NCBI GenBank assembly: GCA_904501965.1 | Contig: CAJGCS010000083.1 | Location: 1 to 5,271 of the forward strand | Reading direction: 5' to 3' | DNA from: an uncultured Bacilli bacterium | GTDB taxonomy: Bacteria; Bacillota_I; Bacilli_A; ML615J-28; CAG-313 | DNA: 5,271 nt | Shown: positions 1-5,249 of the stretch, in pieces | Numbering within the stretch: position 1 is the stretch's first letter | How the letters are laid out: the number at the start of each line of letters is the position of its first letter | The notes under the pieces: generated by a model | Told to the model about the DNA's origin: nothing | Database searches by the model: none | Seen by the model: only the letters and a program-made list of their open reading frames with translations | Made by a program: the position numbers and the translations under genes

Positions 1-230
1 CAGTTGACACTCATGTGGAAAGAGTATCAAAAAGACTTGGTCTTGCAAAATCTACTGATTCAGTTCTAAAAGTAGAAGAAGAATTAATGAAACAAATTGA
101 TGAAAGTAAATATCATTTAGGACATCATTTATTATTATTCTTTGGAAGATATCATTGTCTTTCAAAAAATCCTAAATGTGTAAATTGCTCTTTAAAAGAA
201 AAGTGTATTTACAAAAACCCCCTTATTTAG
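1..230 (+). CDS. nth: Endonuclease III, C-terminal part (5' end outside window)
   Basis: DNA glycosylase/AP lyase of base-excision repair that removes oxidised pyrimidines and cleaves the abasic site. Only the last 75 or so codons are present; the first complete codon starts at base 3, so the true start lies left of the window. The visible part opens with Val-Asp-Thr-His, the family motif whose Asp (codon 6-8) is the catalytic aspartate. It ends with the 4Fe-4S ligand pattern C-x6-C-x2-C-x5-C (Cys codons at 156, 177, 186 and 204), intact, with HHLLLFFGRYHC in front as in E. coli Nth. The helix-hairpin-helix and catalytic Lys are outside the window. The GTG at 15 is internal, not a start. The last codons also form the left arm of a hairpin reaching into the next gene's leader. 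Confidence 0.95.
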   Translation, partial: VDTHVERVSKRLGLAKSTDSVLKVEEELMKQIDESKYHLGHHLLLFFGRYHCLSKNPKCVNCSLKEKCIYKNPLI

Positions 231-241
231 ACATATTGATT

Positions 242-250
242 TGATATAAT
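242..250 (+). promoter_or_regulatory. Extended -10 promoter of cse60
   Basis: TGATATAAT is a perfect TGn extended -10 followed by the full TATAAT consensus. No convincing -35 box sits 16-18 bp upstream, which extended -10 promoters tolerate. Transcription would start near 257, downstream of an in-frame ATG at 255, so it favours the GTG start at 279. It would also leave out the left arm of the 213-278 hairpin. Confidence 0.65.
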
Positions 251-263
251 TAATATGTATTAT

Positions 264-270
264 AAGGAGG
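264..270 (+). promoter_or_regulatory. Ribosome binding site that fixes the cse60 start
   Basis: AAGGAGG, a full-strength Shine-Dalgarno, lies 8 nt (all T) before the GTG at 279. The in-frame ATG at 255 has no such site, lies upstream of this one and would put the ribosome binding site inside the gene. The same seven bases can pair with the C-rich nth 3' end (218-224) in read-through RNA. Confidence 0.85.
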
Positions 271-278
271 TTTTTTTT

Positions 279-464
279 GTGCTTGTTAAAATCTTTGACG
301 AAGAACATGAAAAAGATTTAGAACTTGTTGTTAATGATTTTTTAATTCGAAATAAAGAAATAGAAGTAATTGATATTAAATATACAGTTGCAATAACTTA
401 CGATGAAAGAGAACAAATATATTGTTATTCGTGTTTAATAATGTATAAACAAAAAGAAAACTGA
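279..464 (+). CDS. cse60: Cse60-family small protein (DUF2758-like)
   Basis: A 61-residue soluble acidic protein starting at GTG 279, chosen because AAGGAGG lies 8 nt upstream. It resembles the Cse60 family from memory: the N-terminal FDEEHEKDLE block (residues 6-15), a central IDIKYTVA (31-38) and a C-terminal EQIYCYSCLIMY (45-56), about the usual 60 residues. In B. subtilis cse60 is transcribed by the sporulation sigma factor SigmaE; its biochemical role is not known to me. There is no signal peptide or membrane segment, so a cytoplasmic location is expected. The promoter here looks like a vegetative extended -10 type. The TGA stop (462-464) lies inside the terminator hairpin shared with rqcH. 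Family assignment is by motif recognition, function unknown. Confidence 0.75.
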   Translation: MLVKIFDEEHEKDLELVVNDFLIRNKEIEVIDIKYTVAITYDEREQIYCYSCLIMYKQKEN

Positions 465-486
465 AGCTAATTTTAGCTTCAGTTTT
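457..486. terminator. Bidirectional terminator between cse60 and rqcH
   Basis: Perfect inverted repeat: 457-469 pairs with 474-486 (13 bp), with a 4-nt loop at 470-473. The + strand arm ends in TTTT (483-486). On the - strand the arm ends in TTTT, followed by CTTTTTG (complement of 450-456). It therefore serves both converging genes. The cse60 stop (462-464) is in the left arm and the rqcH stop (complement of 485-487) overlaps the right arm. Confidence 0.85.
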
Positions 487-2143
487 ATAATGACTTAATG
501 TTATATTTGTTAATAATATCAATATCAGGATCAATATAAATTGTTTTATTATTTGTGTAAGTAACATTATATCCTTGATGTTTTGGGATTTTCTTTAAGA
601 ATTTTATTCTCGTGTAATCGACAGCTACACTGCTTGATTTTGAAAATTTAGAAAAATATGAAGCAATGTTACTGGCAAGACGAATCTCTTCCTCAGTTGG
701 TAAGTAAGCTTCGTTATTATTTGGAACACATAAGACAACGTGAGCACCAGGAGCATCTTTGACATGAAACCAAAAGTCATTTTTCATTGCAACTTTGTGA
801 ATTAAATATTCATTTTGAATATTGTTTTTTCCAATTAAAATATAAGAAGAACCAAGATTGATTTTACTTAAGTTGATCTTTTTATTTTTCTTCATTTTCT
901 TTTCGTTTTTCTTTTTTAAATATCCATTTTCAATAAGTTCAGACTTGATTTCTTCAAAATCATTATTACTTGCAAATGAAAGTTGTTCAATTATTTCTTC
1001 TAGATATTCAATTTCATCTTTAGTTATTTTTAGTTGCTCAGTTACTTTTGAAATAGCGGTAGATGCTTTCTTACCTTTTTTAAATATCTTGCTTAAATTA
1101 TCGCTTGGCGATAGAAGTGGATCAAGCTCAATTAATATATCTTTTTGTTCTTCTAAAAAATCATATACAGTTACATCTTTCATACCATATTTTACTAAAT
1201 ATAGGTTTGATTGGAGTAGTATTCCAAGGTGATTATATTTTAGATTTTCATTAGCTTTTGCAAGGTCGTTTTCTAAATTTCCAATCTTTTGAAGTTTGTT
1301 TGTATGAATTCTTTTTAAGTGTTTTACTAGGTTTGTTATTTGATAATTAGTAATAATATCTGAAGTTATGAATGCATTTTCAAGAAGTTCTGATAAAGTG
1401 TTGTAATAAACTTTTTCTTTAGCATTAATTATAGACAAATCAAAACAGTAGAAATCAAATTTATTTTCAAATTTATAAAGCGTAGGAAATATTTGCTTAT
1501 CAAGATACTCTTTAATATTTATGATTCCTTGTTCTTCAAGCTCATTTTGAAATATTTTTGCACATCCTTCTAACAAGTGATATTCTTTATTTTCTAAAGA
1601 AGTAACCGTAAATGGGTTGATACGAGCATTTTGAATTGGAAATTCATATATTGCTTTTGGAATAATAGTTCTTGTATTTGAATCACTTGGAACAAATTTT
1701 CTTATTGCATCAATGATTTGAAATTTATCGTCGGCCAATATAATATTACTGTTTCTGCCCATTAATTCAAAGATAATTATAAATTCTTTAGAATCACCAA
1801 GTTCATTAGAAGATTCTATATTAATCATTAGAATTCTATCGTTATTAAACTGTTTAAAAGATTTAATAACACCACGATCAATATATTTTCTTAGTAACAT
1901 TGTGAAGTTAAGAGGAACATCAGGATTAGTAAATTTCTTTGTAGATATGTAAATTTTTGGTTTGTCAAGATTACAAGATAAATATAAATCTTTTGAAACA
2001 ATTAATCCTGTTTTGTTTTTGCCTCTTGTTTGAATTACGATTTCGTTAAAAGAAGGTTGATATATTTTGTTAATTTTAAAATTTGTTAATTCTTCATTTA
2101 GTTCGTTTGTTAAAAAGTGAAGAAATGTTCCATCAAGTGGCAT
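485..2143 (-). CDS. rqcH: RqcH, ribosome quality control NFACT protein
   Basis: 552 residues, full length for bacterial NFACT proteins (B. subtilis RqcH/YloA; formerly annotated as fibronectin-binding protein). RqcH binds the stalled 50S subunit carrying peptidyl-tRNA and recruits tRNA-Ala to add a C-terminal alanine tail that marks the chain for degradation. Visible: the NFACT-N start MPLDGTFLHFLTNELNE; Asp102-Arg103, matching the D-R pair needed for tRNA binding in B. subtilis; GRNSNIIL (129-136); a middle region with helix-hairpin-helix and coiled coil (about 180-400) carrying LDPLLSPSDN (340-349); a Lys-rich linker (410-422); and a C-terminal NFACT-R domain (about 432-540) with DFWFHVKDAPGAHVVL and SSSVAVDYTR. 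The start has AGGAGG (complement of 2151-2156) 7 nt upstream. Divergent from gmk, convergent with cse60. Confidence 0.95.
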   Translation of the reverse strand: MPLDGTFLHFLTNELNEELTNFKINKIYQPSFNEIVIQTRGKNKTGLIVSKDLYLSCNLDKPKIYISTKKFTNPDVPLNFTMLLRKYIDRGVIKSFKQFNNDRILMINIESSNELGDSKEFIIIFELMGRNSNIILADDKFQIIDAIRKFVPSDSNTRTIIPKAIYEFPIQNARINPFTVTSLENKEYHLLEGCAKIFQNELEEQGIINIKEYLDKQIFPTLYKFENKFDFYCFDLSIINAKEKVYYNTLSELLENAFITSDIITNYQITNLVKHLKRIHTNKLQKIGNLENDLAKANENLKYNHLGILLQSNLYLVKYGMKDVTVYDFLEEQKDILIELDPLLSPSDNLSKIFKKGKKASTAISKVTEQLKITKDEIEYLEEIIEQLSFASNNDFEEIKSELIENGYLKKKNEKKMKKNKKINLSKINLGSSYILIGKNNIQNEYLIHKVAMKNDFWFHVKDAPGAHVVLCVPNNNEAYLPTEEEIRLASNIASYFSKFSKSSSVAVDYTRIKFLKKIPKHQGYNVTYTNNKTIYIDPDIDIINKYNIKSL

Positions 2144-2179
2144 AGATTCACCTCCTTTAAATTAAAAATACACACATAA

Positions 2180-2188
2180 ATTCTATCA
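2180..2188 (-). promoter_or_regulatory. Probable rqcH promoter (extended -10)
   Basis: Read on the - strand this is TGATAGAAT: a TGn extension followed by TAGAAT (5 of 6 to TATAAT). No good -35 is seen. Transcription would start near 2173, giving a leader of about 30 nt with the AGGAGG site in it. The surrounding DNA is very AT-rich, so chance matches are possible. Confidence 0.5.
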
Positions 2189-2213
2189 TAAAATTAATAA
2201 ATTAACTAAATAA

Positions 2214-2242
2214 TTGATAAAATATTAATTTAATGATAAAAT
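2214..2242 (+). promoter_or_regulatory. gmk-rpoZ operon promoter
   Basis: The -35 TTGATA (2214-2219, 5 of 6 to consensus) is 17 bp from the -10 TAAAAT (2237-2242), which also has the TGn extension at 2234-2235. Transcription would start near 2249, just ahead of the AGGAG ribosome binding site (2256-2260), so the leader is only about 20 nt. The 11-mer TGATAAAATAT occurs at both 2215-2225 and 2234-2244, so a second weaker -10 is also possible. Confidence 0.65.
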
Positions 2243-2267
2243 ATGGGAAAGAACTAGGAGTTAATAT

Positions 2268-2885
2268 ATGAAAATACATAATAGAGGTTTATTGATTGTT
2301 ATATCTGGTCCTTCTGGCGTTGGCAAAGGGACTGTAAGAAAAGCTTTATTCGAAAGAGCAGATCATGACTTAATATATTCAATATCAATGACAACAAGAG
2401 CTCCACGTAACGGTGAAACTAATGGGGTTGAATATCATTTTGTTTCTAAAGAAGAATTTGTAAGACAAATTAACAATGGCAATTTGCTTGAATATGCAGA
2501 GTTCTGTGATAACTATTATGGAACACCACTTGATAAAGTTCAAGAACAACTTGATAAAGGTAATGAAGTTGTACTTGAAATTGAAGTTCAAGGGGCAATG
2601 CAAGTAAAAGAAAAAATGCCTGATGCGGTGTATGTATTCATAGCACCACCTAGTATGAAAGCTTTAGAAGAACGTTTAAAAAATCGTGGTACAGAATGCC
2701 AAGAACTTATTAATAAACGTCTTAATAAAGCTCGTAGCGAAATTCAAATGGCAGCTGAATATGGATATATTGTTGTAAATGACACTGTTGAAAATGCAGC
2801 TGACAAAATTATGGCAATTATAAGAGCAGAACATGCACGAACAATTCGTGTATTAGATCAGTATCAAAAATTAATGGAGGAATAA
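2268..2885 (+). CDS. gmk: Guanylate kinase
   Basis: Transfers a phosphate from ATP to GMP (or dGMP), giving GDP, in the cytoplasm; essential for GTP supply. 205 residues, the normal bacterial length. Visible in order: P-loop GPSGVGKGT (14-22); the guanylate kinase signature TTRAPRNGETNGVEYHF (42-58), with the GMP-phosphate contacts Arg44, Arg47 and Tyr56; the GMP-binding stretch LEYAEF..YGTP (74-87); LEIEVQGA (103-110), where many homologues have LEIDVQGA; and the lid region with RGTE (140-143). AGGAG (2256-2260) lies 7 nt before the ATG. First gene of an operon with rpoZ, which starts 3 nt after the gmk stop; the rpoZ ribosome binding site is formed by the last gmk codons. Confidence 0.98.
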   Translation: MKIHNRGLLIVISGPSGVGKGTVRKALFERADHDLIYSISMTTRAPRNGETNGVEYHFVSKEEFVRQINNGNLLEYAEFCDNYYGTPLDKVQEQLDKGNEVVLEIEVQGAMQVKEKMPDAVYVFIAPPSMKALEERLKNRGTECQELINKRLNKARSEIQMAAEYGYIVVNDTVENAADKIMAIIRAEHARTIRVLDQYQKLMEE

Positions 2886-2888
2886 AGT

Positions 2889-3107
2889 ATGGGTGAAACA
2901 AAAACAAAAGTTGGTATGAGATATCCATCTATTGACCAATTAGCATCTAAGACATCATCAAAATATAAACTTGTTATTGCTGTTGCAAAACGTGCTAGAG
3001 AAATTGAAGAAAATAACAAAGTATATTTAGAACAAACAAGCAATAAAAAAGCAATTGGAATTGCTCTAGAAGAAATTCAAGCTGATAAAATTTTAATTAA
3101 AGACTAA
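2889..3107 (+). CDS. rpoZ: DNA-directed RNA polymerase omega subunit
   Basis: Small RNA polymerase subunit that helps fold and hold the beta' subunit. 72 residues, typical for Bacillota. The conserved core MRYPSIDQLASKTSSKYKL (10-28) and AKRAREI (33-39) are followed by a C-terminal KKAIGIALEEI block (53-63), as in other short Gram-positive omegas. The ATG at 2889 is preferred over Met10 because GGAGG (2876-2880, inside the end of gmk) is 8 nt upstream. The 3-nt gap to gmk suggests translational coupling. The gmk-rpoZ pairing is widely conserved and supports the call; a weak hairpin follows the stop. Confidence 0.95.
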   Translation: MGETKTKVGMRYPSIDQLASKTSSKYKLVIAVAKRAREIEENNKVYLEQTSNKKAIGIALEEIQADKILIKD

Positions 3108-3108
3108 T

Positions 3109-3134
3109 AGATTCTATTTTTATAGAATCTTTTT
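3109..3134 (+). terminator. Short AU-rich hairpin after rpoZ, probably leaky
   Basis: AGATTCTAT (3109-3117) pairs perfectly with 3122-3130 around a TTTT loop, and four T residues follow (3131-3134). Only 2 of the 9 pairs are G-C, so the stem is weak. The next gene's ribosome binding site starts at 3141 and I find no good promoter between, so part of the transcription probably passes through into the peptidase gene. Confidence 0.6.
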
Positions 3135-3151
3135 GTTTATAAGGAGTATTT

Positions 3152-4657
3152 ATGATTAATGAACAAAAGAAAAAATATTTAGAAACTAGAGAAAAACTTC
3201 ACGCATTAAATCATGCCTTTGTAGTTTTAGGTTGGGATTCAGAAACAGAAGCTCCTATTGCATCGCATGATAAACGTGGTGATGTTATTGGTACATTATC
3301 AAATATGTATAATGATTTGTTGTTTGATGAGAAATATGTTGAATCAGTTAACTTCCTATATGAAAACAAAGAACAACTAGAACCATTATTTAAAAGAGAA
3401 ATCGAAATTGTTAAAAAGAATCTTGACAGCACATTAAAATTACCTAAAGAACTTCTTTTTGAAAATTCTGTAGTGTGTGCCAAGGCAAGTCCTGCTTGGG
3501 TTGAAGCAAAAACTAAAAATGACTTTAGTATATTTGCACCTTATTTAGAAAAAATTGTTGACATTCAGCGTCAAATGATAAAATATTTAGAAACTCCTTC
3601 TTTGAAAGGATATGATGTATTACTTGATCAATACGAAGAAGGCATGACACAAGTCAAATATGATGAATTTTTTAATTTACTTAAAAAAGAACTTGTGCCT
3701 TTAATTAAAAAAATAAGTGATAAAGAGTACTCACATAATCTAGCTTTCTCTAAACTTAAATATTCTATTGACAAACAAAAACAATTTGCAAAATACATTG
3801 CAAAAGTTATGTGTTTTGACTATGATAGAGGCCTTGATAAAGAAAGCGAACATCCTTTCACTAGTGGAAATTCAAGATATGATGTTAGATTAACAAATCA
3901 TTACTATGAAGATATGTTTACATCAAGCATCTTCTCAATGATTCATGAACTTGGACATGCAACATTTGAACAACAAATAAGTCAAGATTTAGATGATACT
4001 GCTCTTGGCGGATGCTCTGCAATGGCATTACATGAATCTCAATCTAGATTTTATGAAAACATTGTTGGAAGAAGTTATGAATTTTGGAAAACACATTATT
4101 CTAACCTTCAAGAAACATTTAAAGAAGAACTTGGTAATGTATCTTTAGATGATTTTTATCACTTTATAAATAAAGCTGAATGTTCTTTAATTAGAACAGA
4201 AGCGGATGAACTTACATATCCACTTCACATTATGATCAGATATGATATTGAACAAAAACTACTTAATAAAGAAGTTGAAGTAAAAGATTTACCAATTGTT
4301 TGGAATAAAGCATATAAAGAATATTTAGGCGTAGATGTTCCAAGTGATTCTTTAGGCGTACTTCAAGATGTTCACTGGTCTGGTGGTTCTTTTGGATACT
4401 TCCCAACTTATGCTTTAGGAAGTGCTTATTCTGCACAATTTTATAACGCAATGAAAAAAGATTTTGATGTAGATAGTGCTTTTGGAGAAAAAGATTTAAG
4501 TAAAATCAACAATTGGCTGTTAGAACATGTTCATAAGTTTGGTGATTCAAAAAGACCTGTTGATATATTAAAAGATGCAACTGGAGAAGAATTTAATCCT
4601 AAATACTATATTGAATATTTAAAAGAAAAATATACAAAACTATATAACTTAAAATAA
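3152..4657 (+). CDS. M32-family zinc metallocarboxypeptidase
   Basis: Removes single C-terminal amino acids from peptides with broad specificity (family of Thermus carboxypeptidase Taq and B. subtilis YpwA). 501 residues, the standard length. All hallmark motifs are present: HPF (234-236), DVRLT (244-248), the zinc-binding HELGH (265-269; His265 and His269 are ligands, Glu266 the catalytic base), HESQSR (294-299) with Glu295 as third ligand, IRTEAD (347-352) and GVLQDVHW (402-409). No signal peptide or membrane segment, so cytoplasmic peptide turnover is likely. AAGGAG (3141-3146) lies 5 nt before the ATG. It follows rpoZ by 44 bp across a weak hairpin, so it may be partly cotranscribed with gmk-rpoZ, though the function is unrelated. 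Two in-frame stops (TAATAA) end it. Confidence 0.96.
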   Translation: MINEQKKKYLETREKLHALNHAFVVLGWDSETEAPIASHDKRGDVIGTLSNMYNDLLFDEKYVESVNFLYENKEQLEPLFKREIEIVKKNLDSTLKLPKELLFENSVVCAKASPAWVEAKTKNDFSIFAPYLEKIVDIQRQMIKYLETPSLKGYDVLLDQYEEGMTQVKYDEFFNLLKKELVPLIKKISDKEYSHNLAFSKLKYSIDKQKQFAKYIAKVMCFDYDRGLDKESEHPFTSGNSRYDVRLTNHYYEDMFTSSIFSMIHELGHATFEQQISQDLDDTALGGCSAMALHESQSRFYENIVGRSYEFWKTHYSNLQETFKEELGNVSLDDFYHFINKAECSLIRTEADELTYPLHIMIRYDIEQKLLNKEVEVKDLPIVWNKAYKEYLGVDVPSDSLGVLQDVHWSGGSFGYFPTYALGSAYSAQFYNAMKKDFDVDSAFGEKDLSKINNWLLEHVHKFGDSKRPVDILKDATGEEFNPKYYIEYLKEKYTKLYNLK

Positions 4658-4663
4658 TAAAGT

Positions 4664-4712
4664 AAAAGCTAGAAATTGTAGAGCATTATCTTTGCAATAT
4701 TCTAGCTTTTTT
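4664..4712 (+). terminator. Strong terminator after the M32 peptidase gene
   Basis: AAAAGCTAGAA (4664-4674) pairs perfectly with 4700-4710. After a bulged A4699, 4675-4678 pairs with 4695-4698, and 4679-4683 can pair with 4690-4694 using G-U pairs, leaving a 6-nt loop (4684-4689). The 3' arm ends in six T residues (4707-4712). It separates the peptidase from the rpsL operon, and its 3' half also contains the rpsL -35 box. Confidence 0.8.
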
Positions 4713-4720
4713 AGTATAAT
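4692..4720 (+). promoter_or_regulatory. rpsL (str operon) promoter
   Basis: The -10 TATAAT (4715-4720) matches consensus exactly. The -35 TTGCAA (4692-4697, 4 of 6 to TTGACA) is placed at a 17-bp spacing. Transcription would start near 4727, giving an untranslated leader of about 100 nt. The -35 overlaps the descending arm of the upstream terminator. Confidence 0.75.
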
Positions 4721-4726
4721 ATTCGA

Positions 4727-4826
4727 GGCTAAGTTTTGGCGCAAGTCAAGACTAAAATTTTTCGAGATTTGAAACACCCGGAACTGTGTAAATCTCGCCA
4801 AATGATGATGAAAGGAGAACTTACAA
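4727..4826 (+). promoter_or_regulatory. Structured 5' leader of rpsL, candidate autoregulatory RNA
   Basis: Two hairpins are visible. Hairpin 1 pairs 4732-4740 with 4745-4753 (9 bp, two G-U) around a GCAA tetraloop (4741-4744, a GNRA loop). Hairpin 2 pairs 4763-4770 with 4790-4797 (8 perfect bp), then has a 3-nt GAA bulge (4771-4773), a 4-bp ACAC/GUGU stem (4774-4777 with 4786-4789) and an 8-nt loop CCGGAACT. No T tract follows hairpin 2, so it is not a terminator. TTTGGCG (4735-4741) can instead pair with CGCCAAA (4796-4802), which would break hairpin 1. The ribosome binding site AAAGGAG (4811-4817) lies 9 nt before the ATG and looks unpaired. I do not recognise this as a named riboswitch or ribosomal-protein leader family; regulation by S12, S7 or another ligand is inference. 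Confidence 0.55.
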
Positions 4827-5249
4827 ATGCCTACAATTAATCAATTATTACGTAACTCTCGTGAAGATAAAGTTAGAAAATCTAAATCTCCACATCTTGG
4901 AATTGGGTATAACAGTTTAAAGAAAGTACAAACTAGTATTAACTGCCCTCAAAAGAAAGGCGTATGTACACGTGTTAGCACAATGACACCTAAGAAACCG
5001 AACTCTGCTATTCGTAAGATGGCCCGTGTTCGTTTAAGTAATGGTATCGAAGTAACTGCATACATTCCAGGTGTAGGACACAAACTTCAAGAACACAGTG
5101 TTGTATTAATTCGTGGTGGTCGTATTAAAGACTTACCAGGGGTACGTTACCATATTATCAGAGGTACTATGGATACTACAGGCGTTGAAAACCGTAAACA
5201 AGCTCGCTCTAAATATGGTGCAAAACGTCAAAAAGCTGCTAAAAAATAA
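4827..5249 (+). CDS. rpsL: 30S ribosomal protein S12
   Basis: Small-subunit protein at the decoding centre; it monitors codon-anticodon pairing and is the classic streptomycin target. 140 residues, slightly longer than Bacillus S12. The start MPTINQLLRNSR, QKKGVCTRV (42-50), TPKKPNSA (54-61) and LIRGGRIKDLPGVRYH (94-109) are all typical. Lys56 and Lys101, the positions where streptomycin-resistance changes usually arise, are both the wild-type lysine; Asp102 is the aspartate that RimO methylthiolates in E. coli. One oddity: the near-invariant GHNLQEHS reads GHKLQEHS, with Lys86. AAAGGAG lies 9 nt before the ATG. The 22 bases after the stop hold nothing recognisable; rpsG would be expected next. 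Confidence 0.99.
   Translation: MPTINQLLRNSREDKVRKSKSPHLGIGYNSLKKVQTSINCPQKKGVCTRVSTMTPKKPNSAIRKMARVRLSNGIEVTAYIPGVGHKLQEHSVVLIRGGRIKDLPGVRYHIIRGTMDTTGVENRKQARSKYGAKRQKAAKK

Larger units (their letters stand above)
213..278 (+). terminator. Long hairpin plus T8 tract ending nth and embracing the cse60 RBS
   Basis: Bases 213-226 pair with 262-275: 14 positions with a single C-A mismatch (220/268). After a small internal loop, 231-237 pair perfectly with 252-258, and 238-241 can pair with 248-251, leaving a 6-nt apical loop. The right arm runs into eight T residues (271-278), the form of an intrinsic terminator for nth. Unusually, the left arm is nth coding sequence plus its C5TT run, and the right arm contains the cse60 ribosome binding site AAGGAGG. 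The cse60 promoter -10 lies in the apical part. Pairing is seen directly; terminator activity is inferred. Confidence 0.7.

Noticed and set aside
15..17. GTG at 15 as an nth start
   Set aside because: The frame is open to the window edge and the preceding Val-Asp-Thr-His is a core nth motif, so this is an internal codon.
255..278. ATG at 255 as the cse60 start, adding 8 residues
   Set aside because: It precedes the AAGGAGG site and lies at or before the predicted transcription start; the extra residues do not belong to the family's N-terminus.
462..464. TGA as tryptophan (Mycoplasma code), extending cse60
   Set aside because: All Trp codons in the other genes are TGG, the conserved Cse60 blocks end before this point, and the TGA sits in a terminator hairpin.
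858..1232. 124-codon + strand open frame with a Phe-rich hydrophobic start, superficially like a membrane peptide
   Set aside because: It is antisense to the well-supported rqcH gene; the Phe run is the complement of the Lys-rich linker. No convincing ribosome binding site or family match.
3211..3483. 90-codon - strand open frame inside the M32 peptidase
   Set aside because: Antisense shadow of a full-length gene with all motifs; no ribosome binding site or recognisable product.
4763..4797. Hairpin 2 of the rpsL leader as a transcription terminator or attenuator
   Set aside because: No T tract follows; the sequence continues CCAAATGATG to the ribosome binding site.
4727..4826. Known riboswitch classes (preQ1, THF, c-di-GMP, ZTP) in the rpsL leader
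   Set aside because: None of their conserved cores that I can recall is present, and the downstream gene does not fit their ligands.
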